A stretch of DNA of 64,000 nt from Alopecurus myosuroides (GCA_028641055.1 CM054060.1:238480833-238544832), one strand, 5' to 3'. Positions 33,871-47,662 are shown, counted from the stretch's first letter. A program made the numbers and translations. The notes: a model not told the origin generated them from the sequence alone.

Positions 33871-34909
33871 TGTAACATCCTGATTTTTGGAAACTGCAAA
33901 AAATCACAAAAAATTGAAAGAAAAATTGTTTACATGTTATGAAAGTCACAAAAAACCAAATGAGATGCAAGAAATAAAAGAAAACAAGTTAAAAACTTTG
34001 ACAAAACAATATTTTCATTTCAGGAAACAACATTTTTTTATTTGAGAAAATTTCTCCGTTCTTATTCAAACCCAATTCAAAATTATTTACTTACCTATTT
34101 TGGAATATGTTAATAAGTTATTGTTAGTGATTTTACACATATGTTGAAAATATAAATTGATGAAAATATTTTAAAGTGCCTAGAAAACAATAATTGAACC
34201 ATAGAAATATTCATGAGATTATTTAAACCATATTTCTATTTCCTATCTTTCTATCAAGTAACTATTATGTTCTCTTCATAATTTAAAAGTTTAAATATAT
34301 GAAATCAAGTTTAAATGGTTTTGGCAAATAGTATTTGATCATTATAAAGCTACTGAAATTTTATCAAACTCGTTTTCTATTTTTACTTGTCATTTTCCAT
34401 TTAATTGGAATAAATGGGGCAAATATGAATTAAAATCAAATTTGTAATTTAAAAATTCAACAACAATGGAATCCCCACAAAAGTGGTACTGATGGAAAGT
34501 ATTTGGTTTAATATGAATTTAGAGTTTTGTTCCATGTGATTTGGAATTATAAAACAGAAGATATAAAATAAAAAATAAAACTGGAAAAAAAGAGTGCTGG
34601 CGTCATTGATGACGTCACTGTCATCAACCTCGCATTCAACCCTAGAAACGGCCGTTTCAACTTGTTTTGATGTCATTGATTGCGGTTGTTTCAGACGATC
34701 AATTCGTGCCCTGAGCCCGTCTCCTTAAAGACCTTCCTCTCCACTCACATTCCCCTCTGGACCCCGAGCCAATCGCTCCCTCTCGGCGAAAAATTTGCTC
34801 GTCGGAATAGCTTCTACCGCCGCCGTCCATTGCCGATTCTAGCAAAGCACGTGAGTTTCCACCCGTCTAGTTTGATCCTCTAGGAACCCCGTGTCCTTGC
34901 GCATGTTTT
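33871..34909 (+). repeat. E1 right LTR, segment 1
   Basis: Begins TGTAACATCCTGATTTTTGG. AT-rich up to about 34590, then a GC-richer promoter/leader-like part. It ends at GTTTT (34905-34909), the target duplication of the Copia element; the segment resumes at 49318. Confidence 0.8.
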
Positions 34910-35149
34910 TGTAGAGAATATGCCCGAGAGGCAATAATAAAATGGTTATTATCTTATTCCTTGTTTATGATGAATGTTTATTTCTAATGCTAGAATTGTA
35001 TTAACCGGAAACGTTGATACATGTCTGCTTAATAAACAAACAATGGTTCCTAGTAAAGCCTTTCTTTTAACTAGCTCGTTGATTAATAGATGATCAAGGT
35101 TTCTTGATCATGAACATTGGATGTTGTTAATAACGGGGTCATGTCATGA

Positions 35150-37458
35150 GGGGGACCCCATTGGTTAAGTGAATTCAAATATTGGCAAGAGGAATGTAAT
35201 AAAGAATGGACTCTGGTTAGTCCAACCAAAAAGAAGATTCAACTTGGTTTGGATGCTCTGAAGTTACCAACTCCTCGATCAATAATCAAATCCAAAAGTT
35301 CAGTTAGTAAAAAGTTGGTTTTCTCAGAAACTCTTAGTTATGATGCTTGCAAGGGATATTCTGATTTATCATCAAACTCTTTGGGTATCACTTTTGGTTC
35401 TTTCACATCTCTTGAAACACCTACTCCCATTGTGTCAGCTTCATCCTCTCAAGAATCGTTGGCTTCTGCTGAGGACACGGGACAGCTTGGGCTGGCTTCT
35501 ATCATTGATGACATTGCTTTTCGGTTCTGGAAATGTGCTAGATGTTTATCTATGAAGCACGATAAGAATAGCTGTAATAATGATATCCGATGTCGTAAAT
35601 GTTTCTACTATGGGCACGTTGAGAAGAACTGTTATAGTAAACGGACCTCTTCTGTTTGGGTTCCAAAAATTAAAAAATCTCCGTGTCCTTCTGAGAGTCC
35701 CCAAGCGTCAGCCGAGGCCGTTACGTATTCCACCCCACCTCTCCCTGACATAGCCACCACCACCTGTCGGTTAACCCCTGCCTCTGTTCTCGACGAACAC
35801 TCCCCGATTACCCCAATGGCAACCTTCGAGCTCAATCCGGCGAGGTGGGTACCGCAGGGCTTCCAGATCGTTCATGGCGGACCTTCACGGCTTCCCCGCT
35901 CCTTCTACACACCCACTGCTCCCCCGTCAAGAGATCACGAAGCCTTCTGCGTCGCTATTGTGGAACCAGAGCAGTTACCTGAGGAGGAACAGTTCTGGCG
36001 GCTACAGGTTCGTGATTACATTGAGCAAACTCTTCAGCGAGTTGTTGAGGATGCGCAGCCATGTCTTTTTGGTACTGGTTTATTAAAAATGCATAGCTCT
36101 GCTGCGTGTACTGCTTTGGTTCAGAATGGGCCTTATGAGCTGCAGGAGAACATCTTTGTGCGGTTTGTTAACCATGATAATCGTACCCAATTGCACAAAT
36201 CAGCTTTTGGCTCTCGAACTGGATGGATAATGTTGTTGGGAGTCCCATATGACTTCCGTAATGAGAGGGATTTAGCAAATGCAGTAGCCCCCTTTGGGAG
36301 ATTTCTTCATTGGCATCACCTCGATGGGATCCTAGACAGAACTCTGGTCTATGTTACCTTCATCTCTCCCCAGCTTGTTCTAAGAGACATAGTCTTTGGG
36401 AATTTCAGTTCCCTGGGTGCAGTCAGGGAGTCATGGACTGCTCCTTGCTATTTGTTATCTGCAGAATTTGATGAAGTGATGCCGCCTGATGAAGATCAGA
36501 TGCCATTGGATGGGAATCCCCACCCTCTGCCTGGGCACCTGCAACAAGATCTTGGTAATTTCGTGCTGCCTCAATACCCTGAACATGGGTGGAATATGCC
36601 ACCACCTGCTGCAGATTTTCCCATTCAGCAACCACAAGATGATGTAATGGAGGAGCAAGATCCTGCTGCTGGACAAGTTGGGGGTGGGACCACCACCTCC
36701 CTCAGCATGAATCCAACTCAACAGTCAGCTCTGATTCTGACAACTCAGTTAACCAGAATGTGTTGATGGTTAATATGCTGCAGGTTCACAATGTCAATGC
36801 TGCACCACATGCCCCTGGTCTCTTTGCTTGGCCCTGGGTTCAGACAAATGCCCACATGTATGGGCCTGTCCTGCCCCCTTCCATGCAGTGGGATAAACTG
36901 TTAACCAAATTGGTACCTTTTTTATGCCTGTCTTCTGCAAGGCCCAGTGGACTTTCTCCAAGCCCATTCTCTATGATTTCAGCTGCTTCAGTTCCTTTTA
37001 AAGGAACCACTTTTCAGTTTACTGCCAAGAGAAGATTTTTTAAGGCACAGAGAGCAGCTAGAAGTCTGTGCTTTGAGGGCTCCACTAGTTCCTCTGGCAC
37101 TTTGCCCACTTCTACTATTGAGGAAATTGACTCCTTCCCTTCACCTGCCTCTAATATCCTCACAAGGAAAAGAAGGAAGTGCAAAATGGGTACACCTTCT
37201 GTGGAATCTTCAGTCAGGAGAAGTACCAGACATGCTGCTTTGAATAATGGGTTCAAACTGGTGGCCATGCAGGATAACCCACAGCCTAGGAAAAAGCCAA
37301 GGTCTACTAGACCTGCAGATGACAATGCCTCTGTCACTCCACACACACCAATTGTGATCCTCCATCAGGTGGGGAGAGCTCTTGAGATTGCAGAGGAAGA
37401 TCTCACTGAGGGCAAGCTTGATGTTGTCCCTGATTCTCCAAAAGACAAGGAAAAGTAA
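35150..37458 (+). pseudogene. LINE ORF1, zinc-knuckle protein, truncated and frameshifted
   Basis: LINE ORF1 proteins bind element RNA. The frame is open from the insertion point and contains EFKYWQEECNKEWTLV before the region usually taken as the start. It carries two cysteine motifs: CARCLSMKHDKNSC and CRKCFYYGHVEKNC, the second a perfect CX2CX4HX4C knuckle (about 35534-35635). A central globular part follows (about 35970-36480: FVRFVNHDNRTQLHKSAFG, GWIMLLGVPYDFRNERDLAN). The frame stops at 36766, but an alternative frame continues naturally (SDSDNSVNQNVLMVNMLQVH) to 37458, so a one-base shift lies shortly upstream of about 36735. The C-terminal part is basic (ILTRKRRKCKMG). ORF2 starts about 215 bp later. 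Confidence 0.85.
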
Positions 37459-37674
37459 AAATGTTAGAAAGACTTTTCTGTAATGTCTTTTGTTCTTGGT
37501 TTGTTATGTACTCACTGGTTATCTCATGGGCCCTTTATTATGTAATGGATATAATTCCTATGTGCTTCTCTGTGGATTTAGCAGTTATCTATTATTATGT
37601 TTTGTCAATGGTGCCTGGTGTCCCTATGGTAGCTGGCTGGTCTGGCTATTTTGCTCTCTCATTCCTAATTCTCA

Positions 37675-40600
37675 ATGGATAATACACCACACTTATTTTT
37701 GGATTGGAGAGTGTTGGATTGGAATGTCAGGGGACTAAATGATAAAAATAAAATAATTCTGGTTTATAACAAAATTGAGGAGAGCCAATGTGCCATTATC
37801 TGTCTGCAAGAAACAAAATGTGAAAGTTTTGATCACAGTTTCATTAGATCTTTTTGTCCAAAGAGATTTGATAAATTTGTTTTCTCTCCTTCTGTGGGAG
37901 CTTCTGGAGGTATTATTGTTTTATGGAATAGTGCTATTTTTGATGGAGAATTGATTGATTGTTTCAAGTCTGCCATTAAAATTAACTTTACATCGAAGCA
38001 CAATCTCTCTTCTTGGACCCTGGTTACTGTCTATGGTCCCTGCAGTGGACTAGACAGAGACAATTTTGTTCAATGGCTTTTTGATCTAATAATTCCTACA
38101 TATGAAAATTGGTTACTGGTGGGTGATTTCAATTTTATCAGATCAGTGGACAACAGGAATAAACCTGGAGCAGATATGAATGATATTTTCATATTTAATG
38201 AAATCATTAGTCATCTTGGGCTAATTGAATTACCTTTAAAAGGTAGATCCTTTACCTGGTCTAATATGCAAGATCAACCTCTGCTTGAGCAACTTGATTG
38301 GTTTTTTACTAGCACTTGGTGGACTTTGAATTATCCAAACACTTTGGGAAGACCTCTTGCTAAGTCAACCTCTGACCATGTTCCATGTGTCATCTCAATC
38401 TCCACAAACATTCCTAAAGCACAGATCTTCAGATTTGAAAATCATTGGATCCATCAGCCTGGATTTATGGACCTTATTGATAGAGTTTGGAAATGGCCTG
38501 TTAGGAAGCATAACATGGCTGCCACTATTACTGCTAAACTTAAAAACATCAGACATGAGCTCAAGAGGTGGGGTAGAACCCTTTCCAATCTGATGATTTT
38601 AATTGCCAAATGCAATAAGGTTATTTTAATCTTGGATACCCTGGAGGAGGAAAGGAACCTAAGTAGACCTGAATTTAATTTCAGGAATATTGTTAAAATT
38701 CATTTGCATAAGTTGCTACTCTCTCAGTCTGCCTATTGGAAGAATAGATGCACTATCAGATGGGTACAGCTTGGTGGTGAAAATACTAAATTTTTCCATG
38801 CTAAAGCTACTGAAAGGTATAGATTTAATACTATTGCTGAAATTAAAAATGAGGTAGGGGTCTCTTTGATAGACCATCATCACAAGGCAGCTGCTTTTTG
38901 GAATTGTTTCAAAAATAGAATGGGGGTTTCCTCTGTCACTTCCCAGCTATTAGATCTATCCACTGTTCTTCAATCAACTGCTAATTTGCAATGTCTGGTT
39001 GAGCCCTTCACAACAGAGGAGATTACATCAGTAATGAAATCTCTTAAGACTGATAGAGCCCCTGGACCTGATGGTTTCAATGGGCTTTTTGTGAAGAAAT
39101 GTTGGGAGGTGTTAAAAGATGACTTCACTCAGCTATGCCATGACTTTCATTCAGGAAATTTATCATTACAGAGTATAAATGATTCCTATATCACTCTCAT
39201 CCCAAAATCCAACTCCCCTGAAACTGTCAATGATTTCAGACCAATTTCTTTGACTAATACCTGTCTCAAATTTGTCACCAAGCTTATTGCTAATAGGCTG
39301 CAAAGTGTTATTTGTGATACAATTCATGATAACCAATATGGTTTTATCCAGGGTAGAACAATCCAAGACTGCCTTGCTTGGTCTTTTGAGTTTCTGTTCC
39401 ATGCCAGCAGTCAAAAAAGAAAATAGTGGTTCTTAAGATAGACTTTGAAAAAGCCTTTGATACTCTGGATCATGAAGCCATTATACAAGTCTTGAGATTT
39501 AAAGGTTTTCCAGAATTGTTTATCAATTGGGTCAGAGAAATCTTAGCTTCTGGATTCTCTTATGTTCTCCTTAATGGGATACCTGGGAAAAAATTCCACT
39601 GCAAAAGAGGAGTTAGGCAGGGAGATCCTTTGTCTCCACTTTTATTTGTTGAAGGAGCAGATTTATTGCAAAGCTTAGTCAATAAGGCATACTCTGATGG
39701 TTTGCTTTCCTCTCCTATCCCAGTCAGAAAAGAATTCCCTATAATCCAGTATGCTGATGATACAATAGTGGTGCTTCCAGCCTGTAAAAAAGACTTGGAG
39801 ATCTTCAAGGACATACTAAATACATATGCTGCATTTACAGGATTGAAAATAAACTTTCACAAATCATCTATGATTCCTATCAATTTAGATTCTGATGAAG
39901 CTAGTGCTCTGGCTGATTTCTTTCAGTGTAAAATTGGGTCTATGCCTTTCACCTATCTTGGATTGCCTATGGGTACAACTAGACCCACTATAAAGGATTT
40001 CACTCCTCTAATTGATAGAGTTGAAAGGAGGCTTTCTGCCACTTCCTCTTTTTTGTCCTATGGTGATAGGCTGGTGTTGGTGAATTCTGTTCTATCTTCA
40101 TTGCCAACTTACTATATGCTCTCTTTAGTTATTCCTGCTGGTGTTATTGAAGTAATTGACAGAGCAAGAAGGCACTGCTTGTGGAGTAAGAGAGGAAAAG
40201 AAAAAGCTAATTCCCTTGCAGCTTGGCATATGGTGTGTAAACCCAAAAAGAAGGGAGGATTGGGGATTATAAACTTGAAAATACAAAACTCTGCTCTTCT
40301 TCTTAAACATCTGGACAAATTCTATAATCAGGAGGACTTTCCTTGGGTGCAGCTTATTACTGATGCTTATTATCATAAGGCTGTTCCCCATGCTGTGGTA
40401 GAATCTGGTTCTTTTTGGTGGAGAAATATCCTGGCATTATCTGAGGATTTCAGAAATTACACTACCTGCTGTGTAGGAAATGGTTTCACTGCATTGTTTT
40501 GGGAGGACAATTGGCAGCCACAGCTACTTAAGATAACCTTTCCAAGGCTTTACTCGTTTGCCAAAGATAAGCTTCAGTCAGTTAATGATTTTTTGCTTTC

Positions 40601-41254
40601 TACAGATTGCATTCAGAATTTTGCTCTGCCCTTGTCAATCCAAGCAAATGAAGAACTAAGGTTGTTGAAAGGCATGATTGGTAATTTTATATTACAACTC
40701 AATATTAAAGACCAATGGAAGAGTCCACACTCAACTGGCAGATTACATCCTAGCTCTTTTTATAAAAACCAGTTTAATGGAGTCCCTGATGATTCACTTT
40801 CTTATGGATTATGGAAGAGCAAGTGCCAATCTAAGCACATATTCTTTGCTTGGCTATTGTTGCATGATAGAATTAACACAAAAGATATGTTGCTTAGAAG
40901 ACATTGGATCATTAATGATTCTTCTGATTGCATCCTATGTCCTGGCCATGTTTATGAAGACTGGAGGCATTTATTCTTCAATTGTCAAGGATTTGGAACT
41001 ATCTACAAATCCCTTGGTACCCTGGCTCCTCCTCATATTCTATCATGTCTGCAAGGAAACATTTTGCTGGTCCCTGTTTTGTGGAGATTGTGATCCTGGC
41101 CTGCTGGTGCATCTGGAAGCAAAGAAATGGATGGATTTTCAAGAACATCAAGCCAACTTTTAGAGGATGGAAGGCCTTGTTTATACAGGAAATCACTCTG
41201 CTTAAGTACAGGGTGAAGAGTGAAAACTCTGTTTTTTTTGACATCATGGATTAA
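37675..41254 (+). pseudogene. LINE ORF2: endonuclease and reverse transcriptase, two frameshifts
   Basis: ORF2 nicks target DNA and copies the LINE RNA. The N-terminal AP-type endonuclease (37675-38400) has DWNVRGLND, CLQETKCE, VTVYGPCSG, LLVGDFNFIRS and STSDHVPCVI; the LDRFF-type motif reads LDWFF. RT motifs: RAPGPDGFNGLFVKKCWE, DFRPISLTNTCLKFVTKLIA, QYGFIQGRTIQDCLAW, VLKIDFEKAFDTLDHEAI, RGVRQGDPLSPLLF and QYADDTIVV (intact YADD). A frameshift in an A run at about 39413-39424 separates the first two blocks. The C-terminal RT-associated zinc-binding domain (FAWLLLHDRINTKDMLLRRH ... CILCPGHVYEDWRHLFFNC) is followed by a second frameshift near 41060-41080; the true end (CWCIWKQRNGWIF ... FFDIMD) stops at 41254. 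Confidence 0.92.
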
Positions 41255-42792
41255 TTCACTCCCCTAATCCCATTGTATATAGTGTATTCTTTGTAAATAA
41301 CCTTTTATTTTATTAATAAATGGGGGGGGCTGTGGGGGATTCCCCCACAGTAATGGTGTCAAAAAAAAAACGGGGTCATGTCATTAGAAGAATGATGTGA
41401 TGAACATTTAACCAAAGCGAATATAACAATGCGATCAAGTCATTAAGTTTACATTGTTATATCAAACATACGAAGTAACTTATTCCTTATACCATGAGAT
41501 CATGTCAATCGCTGATACCGGAAGGGTGCTTTGATGTCATCAAACGTCACACCGTAACAGGGTGACTATAAAGGTGTCGTTAAGTATTCGTAAAGTATTA
41601 GTTGAGGATCATGGATAAAGAGTGGGATTTGTCCATCCAAATGACTGAGAGATATACTCTGGGCACTCTCGGTGATATCACATCGAAACCGCTTGCAAGC
41701 ACGTGATATGATCACAAGGATGTTATATCACGGGAACGAGAAAAGAGTACTTGTCGGTAACGAGATTGAACAAGTTATGGTTGATACCAATGATCGAATC
41801 TCGGACAAATAATATATCGCGAGACAAAGGGAATAGTTCATGATGTTAATGGTTCACACGATCACGAGAGTCATCGTTGAATATATAGGAGTCATCACGG
41901 ATCTCCAGATCCCGCTGTTGATTATTGATTGGAGAGGAGTCTCGATCATGTCTATCTTATTCGCGAACCGTAGGGTGACACACTTAAGGTTTAATGACGC
42001 GTTCGAGAGGATACGGAATATCGAAGAATATTTTGGGCAGCACCGAAATTGTTTCGGGGAAAATTGAAATAGTTCAAGGGGTTTTTCATCAAATGGTTGT
42101 TAATAGAATTAACAAATGATTCGAGGTGCTATATGCAAATGTTTGTTAATGGAATTAACAAATATATATAAAGAAATAAAAATGTTTTGTTTATTTATTA
42201 AAGAAAAACCTTTGGATTTTCTAAGTGGAAAATTAAGGGAGTATGAGTGGGTGTGAGTGGGGCTTCCACTCACATAAAGAGGGAATAGGTGGGGGCAACC
42301 CATGGCTGGCCGCACCCCCCTCTTGGGCTGCCTCCCCCTCCCCTACAAAAGGAGGGTGAGAGCTCCTCTTCTCCACACACTTGCCAACTTGCTTTTCCCT
42401 CCACCCGCTGCTCCATTCCATGGTCTCCGGCTTGGTGAAGCGCTGACCGTTGGATTCTTCACCACCACCACACCGTCGTGATGTTGGAGTTCCGAGGGAT
42501 CTTCTACTTCCGCCTCCACGCTGGATCGAGGGAACGGAGGTCGTCATCAACCGTACGTGTGACCGATCACAGAGGCACCGCCGGATTGCGGTGCACATCT
42601 TCTCGCTATCGGGATCGGTGTGAGTACGACTACGCCAAAAACGAGATTTGATCTCGTAACGCTTTGTGTCTTCGAGGGTATGTGTTCTCCTTAACCCTCT
42701 CTTTGCCCGTTGAACTTTGTCTCCTAGATTAGATCTTGGCCTTTTGGGTGTCTCTCGCGTAGGATTTTTTTTCTATGCAACGACCCCTTCAG

Positions 42793-42805
42793 TGGTATCA
42801 GAGCC
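42793..42805 (+). other. primer-binding site of the Copia element
   Basis: TGGTATCAGAGCC, initiator-Met tRNA type, one base after the 5' LTR. Confidence 0.9.
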
Positions 42806-43790
42806 GGATCTATGCGTAGATGTTATGTACGGGTAGAACACATAGGTGTATGTGGGAGTTGATGATCATGTTATTGCCTCATTGAGCATTTTATGATCTT
42901 AGTGGCATAGTTGGATGAAGCTGCCCTAGGCTGAGGGGGTGTCCGTTTCTCCAACTATAGTTAAGATCTAATCTACGAAGGGTTGTTAAAAATGTGTTTA
43001 TCAACGTTGTGGTTGATGTTCGTAGGTATGAACAGTTCTATCCTCGAAAGCCCTAAGCCACGTAAAATATGCAAAAATAAACTAGAGGCGTCTAACTAGT
43101 TTTTGCTGGGCATGTGATGTGATATGGTCAATCTTACAAATTTGATTATGAGATGATCTATTTTGTAAATTATTGATATATCGGAAGGTATCCATATGGT
43201 TTTCTTATAATTGCTGGACAATCAAGATTGGGGTGACATGGTACTTGGTACCACGCCGGTGGAATGATGGAGATCATACCATAATGCACATTATGGAGAT
43301 CAAGTGCAAGGAGGACCATATCATATCATGTTATCCTTACATGTGATGTTAATTCTTTTTATGCATCTTGTTTTGCTTAGATAGAGACGGTAGCATTATA
43401 AGATGATCCCGCTCACATAATATCAAGATAATAATGTGATCTTCCTTAAGTATGCACCGTTAATAAAGTTCGTCGTTTCGAGACACCACCTGATGATCGG
43501 GTGTGACAGACTCAACGTTCGCATACAACGGGTGTTTTCAAGCCTAGCATGTACAGACATGGCCTTGAAACACACGCAATACTACGGTTCTACTTGGCGA
43601 GCCTAGCATGTACAGACATGGCCTCGGAACACGTAACCGAAAGGTAAAGCATGAGTCATATGGATGATATGATGAACATGTCGATGTTCGCCTTTGAAGG
43701 TACATCATCTCACGTGATGATCGGTTTTGGTGTAGTGAATTTGGTTCGTGTAATCACTAAAGACGACTAAGGGGGATGTTGTTTTTGAGT
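42806..43790 (+). other. Copia untranslated leader with an internal duplication
   Basis: No open frame. Contains two near-identical copies of GCCTAGCATGTACAGACATG (43542 and 43601) about 60 bp apart. Nothing else recognised. Confidence 0.55.
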
Positions 43791-46700
43791 GGTAGTTCAT
43801 GGTTTAATTTTGAATTAACTTGAACTTATTTATCATTAACAACCAATCAAAGTGAATTTGCACAAATTGTAGTATTCATTGACATCCACATAACTACCTT
43901 ACACTTACATTCTTAATTGAGATATAACTGTTATGATCTGGTAAAAATCATTTAAGATTGGTACCATATTAGTGAAATTTAAAATTGAGTCCTATTGTAG
44001 ATTTTTGGTATTTCCTACCTAGCTCCATATGATTAATGATTGATTGATCTAGAGAGAAAATAATTCCTACTTAGAATCCAGAGTCATGGTTGCTTCCATA
44101 TTACTTTATCTTCAAAAGAATCTTTTGTTGATCAAGGTGATTTAGGAACTGAAAAGAGTTGTTTTCAGAAACAATCAACTGAAAGATATATTGATATCTA
44201 GAAACTTATTTGTGGCAACTTGACTGAGTATAATTTAGCGTGACAATGTTTGCTTATATTATCTGAATATATGCAATGATTGAAGACGCTAGGCGTTTGA
44301 ATATTCCAAGAAGTTGGGCGCTAAAAATTATCCTCTAAATTCCTTCCTTCGAGCTATAGTAGCTTAATCATAAAATTGTTATGATGGGATTGATTAAAAG
44401 TATGGGTAAAGTCATTTACCTTACTTGGAGATTGCTAAGAGTGAAATCTACAATAATACTATTAATATGGTGATATTAGTAGAACAATCAAACTCAAAGT
44501 ATGACTCAATGGGTGATAGTATATGACTAACACGCCAAAGAAAATGAGCTAGTACGACTAGCATTGTTTGATGTTGAATGATTCTTCTATAAAGGAAAAG
44601 GAATATTGAAAATAGAATTACAAAAGGACATATGGCAGAAAAAGAAGATAACTGGAAAAGTCCAGCTCAGGAGTATATGCTTGATATACAAGTTATAGAT
44701 GTATTACTAGTTGACAAAGTATTTTGGGTATTTTTTATACCACATTGGTTGGTATGAGTTGTCATACAAAGCAACGCAATGCAATAAATACAAGGGCCTA
44801 AAAGGAACTAGTAATAGATATGGAATCGATTATGACAAGAACATAAATAAAGTGTTATTGTGTTCATTGTCGTATCAAACCAAACATTCAAGATTTATTT
44901 TAAGAACTTAATAAGTTGTTATTTTGTTCTAGTCTTTTGTGAGAACAAATGAGATTGTTCAAACTATGACCATATTCCATAATTGATGGATATGTTAATA
45001 TAAATAATGTTGGTAAAGTAAACATCTATAAAACTAAATGCTAAACGTTGCAAGACGTAAAAGAGTTTCACTTAAATTGTGACACCACCATTTTAGTTCA
45101 TATCGGAAAGGAAAACATTAAGGAACTCCATATTGATGGATTTCTGGAGTCATTTTGTTTTGAATAGATTGACACTTGTGAGAACTCTTCCAAAAGATGA
45201 CTTGAAATCCGTTCATAGGCCAAACTAGAATGGACGACTAATTTAGTGGAGATTATACATACTGATGTATATAGTCCATTATGTGTAGTCATGTATGGTG
45301 GATTAATTTTTCCTTCATAAAATTCCGTCGATGATTTGAGTAGATATGTGAGTATATCTATTTAGAGAGAACGGAGTTTGACATTTTGAATTGGTTCAAA
45401 TGGTTGTTAGTATGAAGTAAAAATCATTGTAACAAGATAATCAAGTATTTATGATTGGACCATAAAGGATAAAGTTTGAGGTACAAGTTTAGCAAAACAT
45501 CCGAGGAGTTGTAGAATTGTTCTACAACTTATACTTCTCGAATACCCCACATTAGTTTGGAGTATTCGAGAGACAAAATCAAACCTTGTTGGACATGGTA
45601 AGATTAATAAAAAAATGCCATTATAATTTTGTAGTTTATACATTAATGACAACCGTTTTTCCACTGAAAAGAGCACCATCATGATCCGTTGAAATTGACA
45701 ACATATAAGATATGGTTTGGGTAGTGACCCGAATTGTCATTTTCTTAAGTTTTAGTATGCATAGCATGTGTAAAATGTTTACAACCAAAATGGGATAAAT
45801 ATATGTTTATATGGTTATTCTAAAGAATACATTGGGTATTTCTCCCATCACCGACCAAAGACAAATATTGTTTGTCAGAAAGGGTTGATTTCTCGAGAAA
45901 GTAGTTGTTGCGAAACAAGTGAGTGGGAGCACGGTGCAAACTCAACGAGATTAGAGAATCTTCGTTATCATGTCAAGAGTAGCGCAGCACTGGAAGTTGC
46001 TCTTGGGTTTGCTATTTTGACAAAGTAGAAGACACTACATCTCTTGTAGATACTTCAGATGAGTTTACGTACTGAACCCCAGAAGTCCAAAAACTTTGCA
46101 CTTAGACCAACTTGTGGTTTAAGAATAAAGTGTTGTTTTGACAACAAGGACCTGGACCTTATAAAGGAAGCAAATGATGGGCCCTGACTTCGTAAAATTG
46201 ACTACGAGTCATTATATCCGCCATAGTATCCTTGTATGAATATCAAGTATGTGACTTGGTAGTCCTTTCGATAGGCATGTTGCCTAACGATAGCAAAAGG
46301 GTCTATATAGTGACAAAAACATGGATTTTACATCCTTTGGAAGTTGTACTTATCGAAAAGTTGTTTTCGACAAAGTTCAAAGAGTTGACTACTACAAGAT
46401 TTTGATCTTCTGTAGTGATGTTTTAGTCTTTGCGGATAGTTATAGCAAAAGTTACATGGCAGTTGAATAACAAAACCAACTCTCCTCTCGAGGAAGTTTA
46501 ATCAAAGATGTGTACTTGACACTGTCTGAAAGTTTTGTAAAAATTCAAAAGGTTGCTAGAAAAGTATGCACACTTCAATGGTTGAAGTGAGCATAACGAA
46601 GTTGAAATCTTTACCTTGATGAACTTATCAAAAGAATTTGATTCCATCATGAACGATAAAGATGCTTGTAGAGTTACAAGAAATGAAGTGGGAGCGCTAT

Positions 46701-47650
46701 GACATATTTCCAATACTTTATGTAGATGATTGGAAAATATGTATTTTAAATTAAGACGGTTAAGATTTTCATATTGATGAAAGTCTTAGAAGAGATTAGG
46801 CATCAATGTCTATAAGAGATGGATTGAAACGCCTGATATGATTGAAGCCAAATTACATAGATGAAATATTGAAGTAAGTCAATATAAAAATGATAAGAAG
46901 GAGTTCTTGTCACATGGAAAATAATTGAGCAAGATGCAAGTGTTTTGACACACGATGAGCATCATTGAAATTGAGATTTCTAAGTCATGTTTCCATGCTA
47001 TGTACACAACCAGATGAGTCCTATGCTATAAAATGTTATAGCAGGATAATTCATATGATGATTAGACAACAGTTAGATCCTTGTGTCATTTTAGAAATGA
47101 TAAGGATATGTTTTCCTATGTAGTAATGACAAAATATTAGTTGTAATATGTTACACTAATAGTCTTGTCATTTATTCAACTAATTTTATCTCAATTAAAA
47201 TATGTGATGAAGGGTAGCACAATAGGCTGGAAGAAAGTTCCATGCTGGATTTGAAAGAGTTTCAAAATTAAAATATTGTGACAGATACTACAACAAAGGC
47301 TAAAGTATATCTATGTGTTGACAACAGATAATAAGCGTATTTTGTGTCTAGGAGTTCTTTATGTAACTTGGTGAATTTCCAAGAATGCTAACACTATGAA
47401 GCTACATTTTCACAATGTTAGTGACATCGGTTTAAGCTGAGGATTTAAGGTTTCACCGATTGACCGTATATATACAAATCCATCTCATTAGAGAATGAGT
47501 GATGCGTGTAGACGCAAAGAACATGCAAATACAATAGGACCTGAACAGTTCAGATCTTTTTTGATGATTTTTACCACATGCGAAGCATGGTAATAACACT
47601 GGAACGCCATATGTGTTAAGTGCTTACAGAATAGATTATTGACTCTAGTG
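43791..47650 (+). pseudogene. Copia gag-pol, heavily decayed
   Basis: Stops occur every few dozen codons in all frames, but Copia order is still traceable. Near 45220-45300 an integrase start is readable (VEIIHTDVYSPLCVVMYGG). Near 46715-46731 TLYVDD marks the RT catalytic site. Near 46985-47020 a fragment like YAMYTQPDESYAI follows. Integrase preceding RT is diagnostic of Copia as opposed to Gypsy. No intact domain remains. The decay exceeds what 3% LTR divergence alone suggests, so the element probably moved in a defective state, using proteins of other copies. Confidence 0.7.
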
Positions 47651-47662
47651 CAAGTGGGAGAC

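Larger units (their letters stand above)
35148..41370 (+). mobile_element. L1-clade LINE, 5'-truncated, with poly(A) tail
   Basis: Inserted in the Copia 5' LTR with a 14-16 bp target duplication ((AA)CGGGGTCATGTCAT at 35132-35147 and 41371-41384) and a terminal A run (41361-41370). This is the pattern of target-primed reverse transcription. ORF1 (zinc-knuckle RNA-binding protein) is open from the very first bases, so its N-terminus and the 5' UTR are missing. ORF2 holds endonuclease, RT and the C-terminal zinc-binding region. Frameshifts in both ORFs make it inactive. Confidence 0.93.
34910..42791 (+). repeat. 5' LTR of the Copia element, interrupted by the LINE
   Basis: LTR parts 34910-35147 and 41385-42791 (about 1645 bp together). 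Where the 3' LTR has TATAAAA (48859-48865), this copy reads TACAAAA (42344-42350), so its TATA box is mutated. Confidence 0.92.

Noticed and set aside
43542..43632. Two spaced 20-bp repeats, considered as a CRISPR-like array
   Set aside because: There are only two copies, in a plant retrotransposon leader. No array structure.
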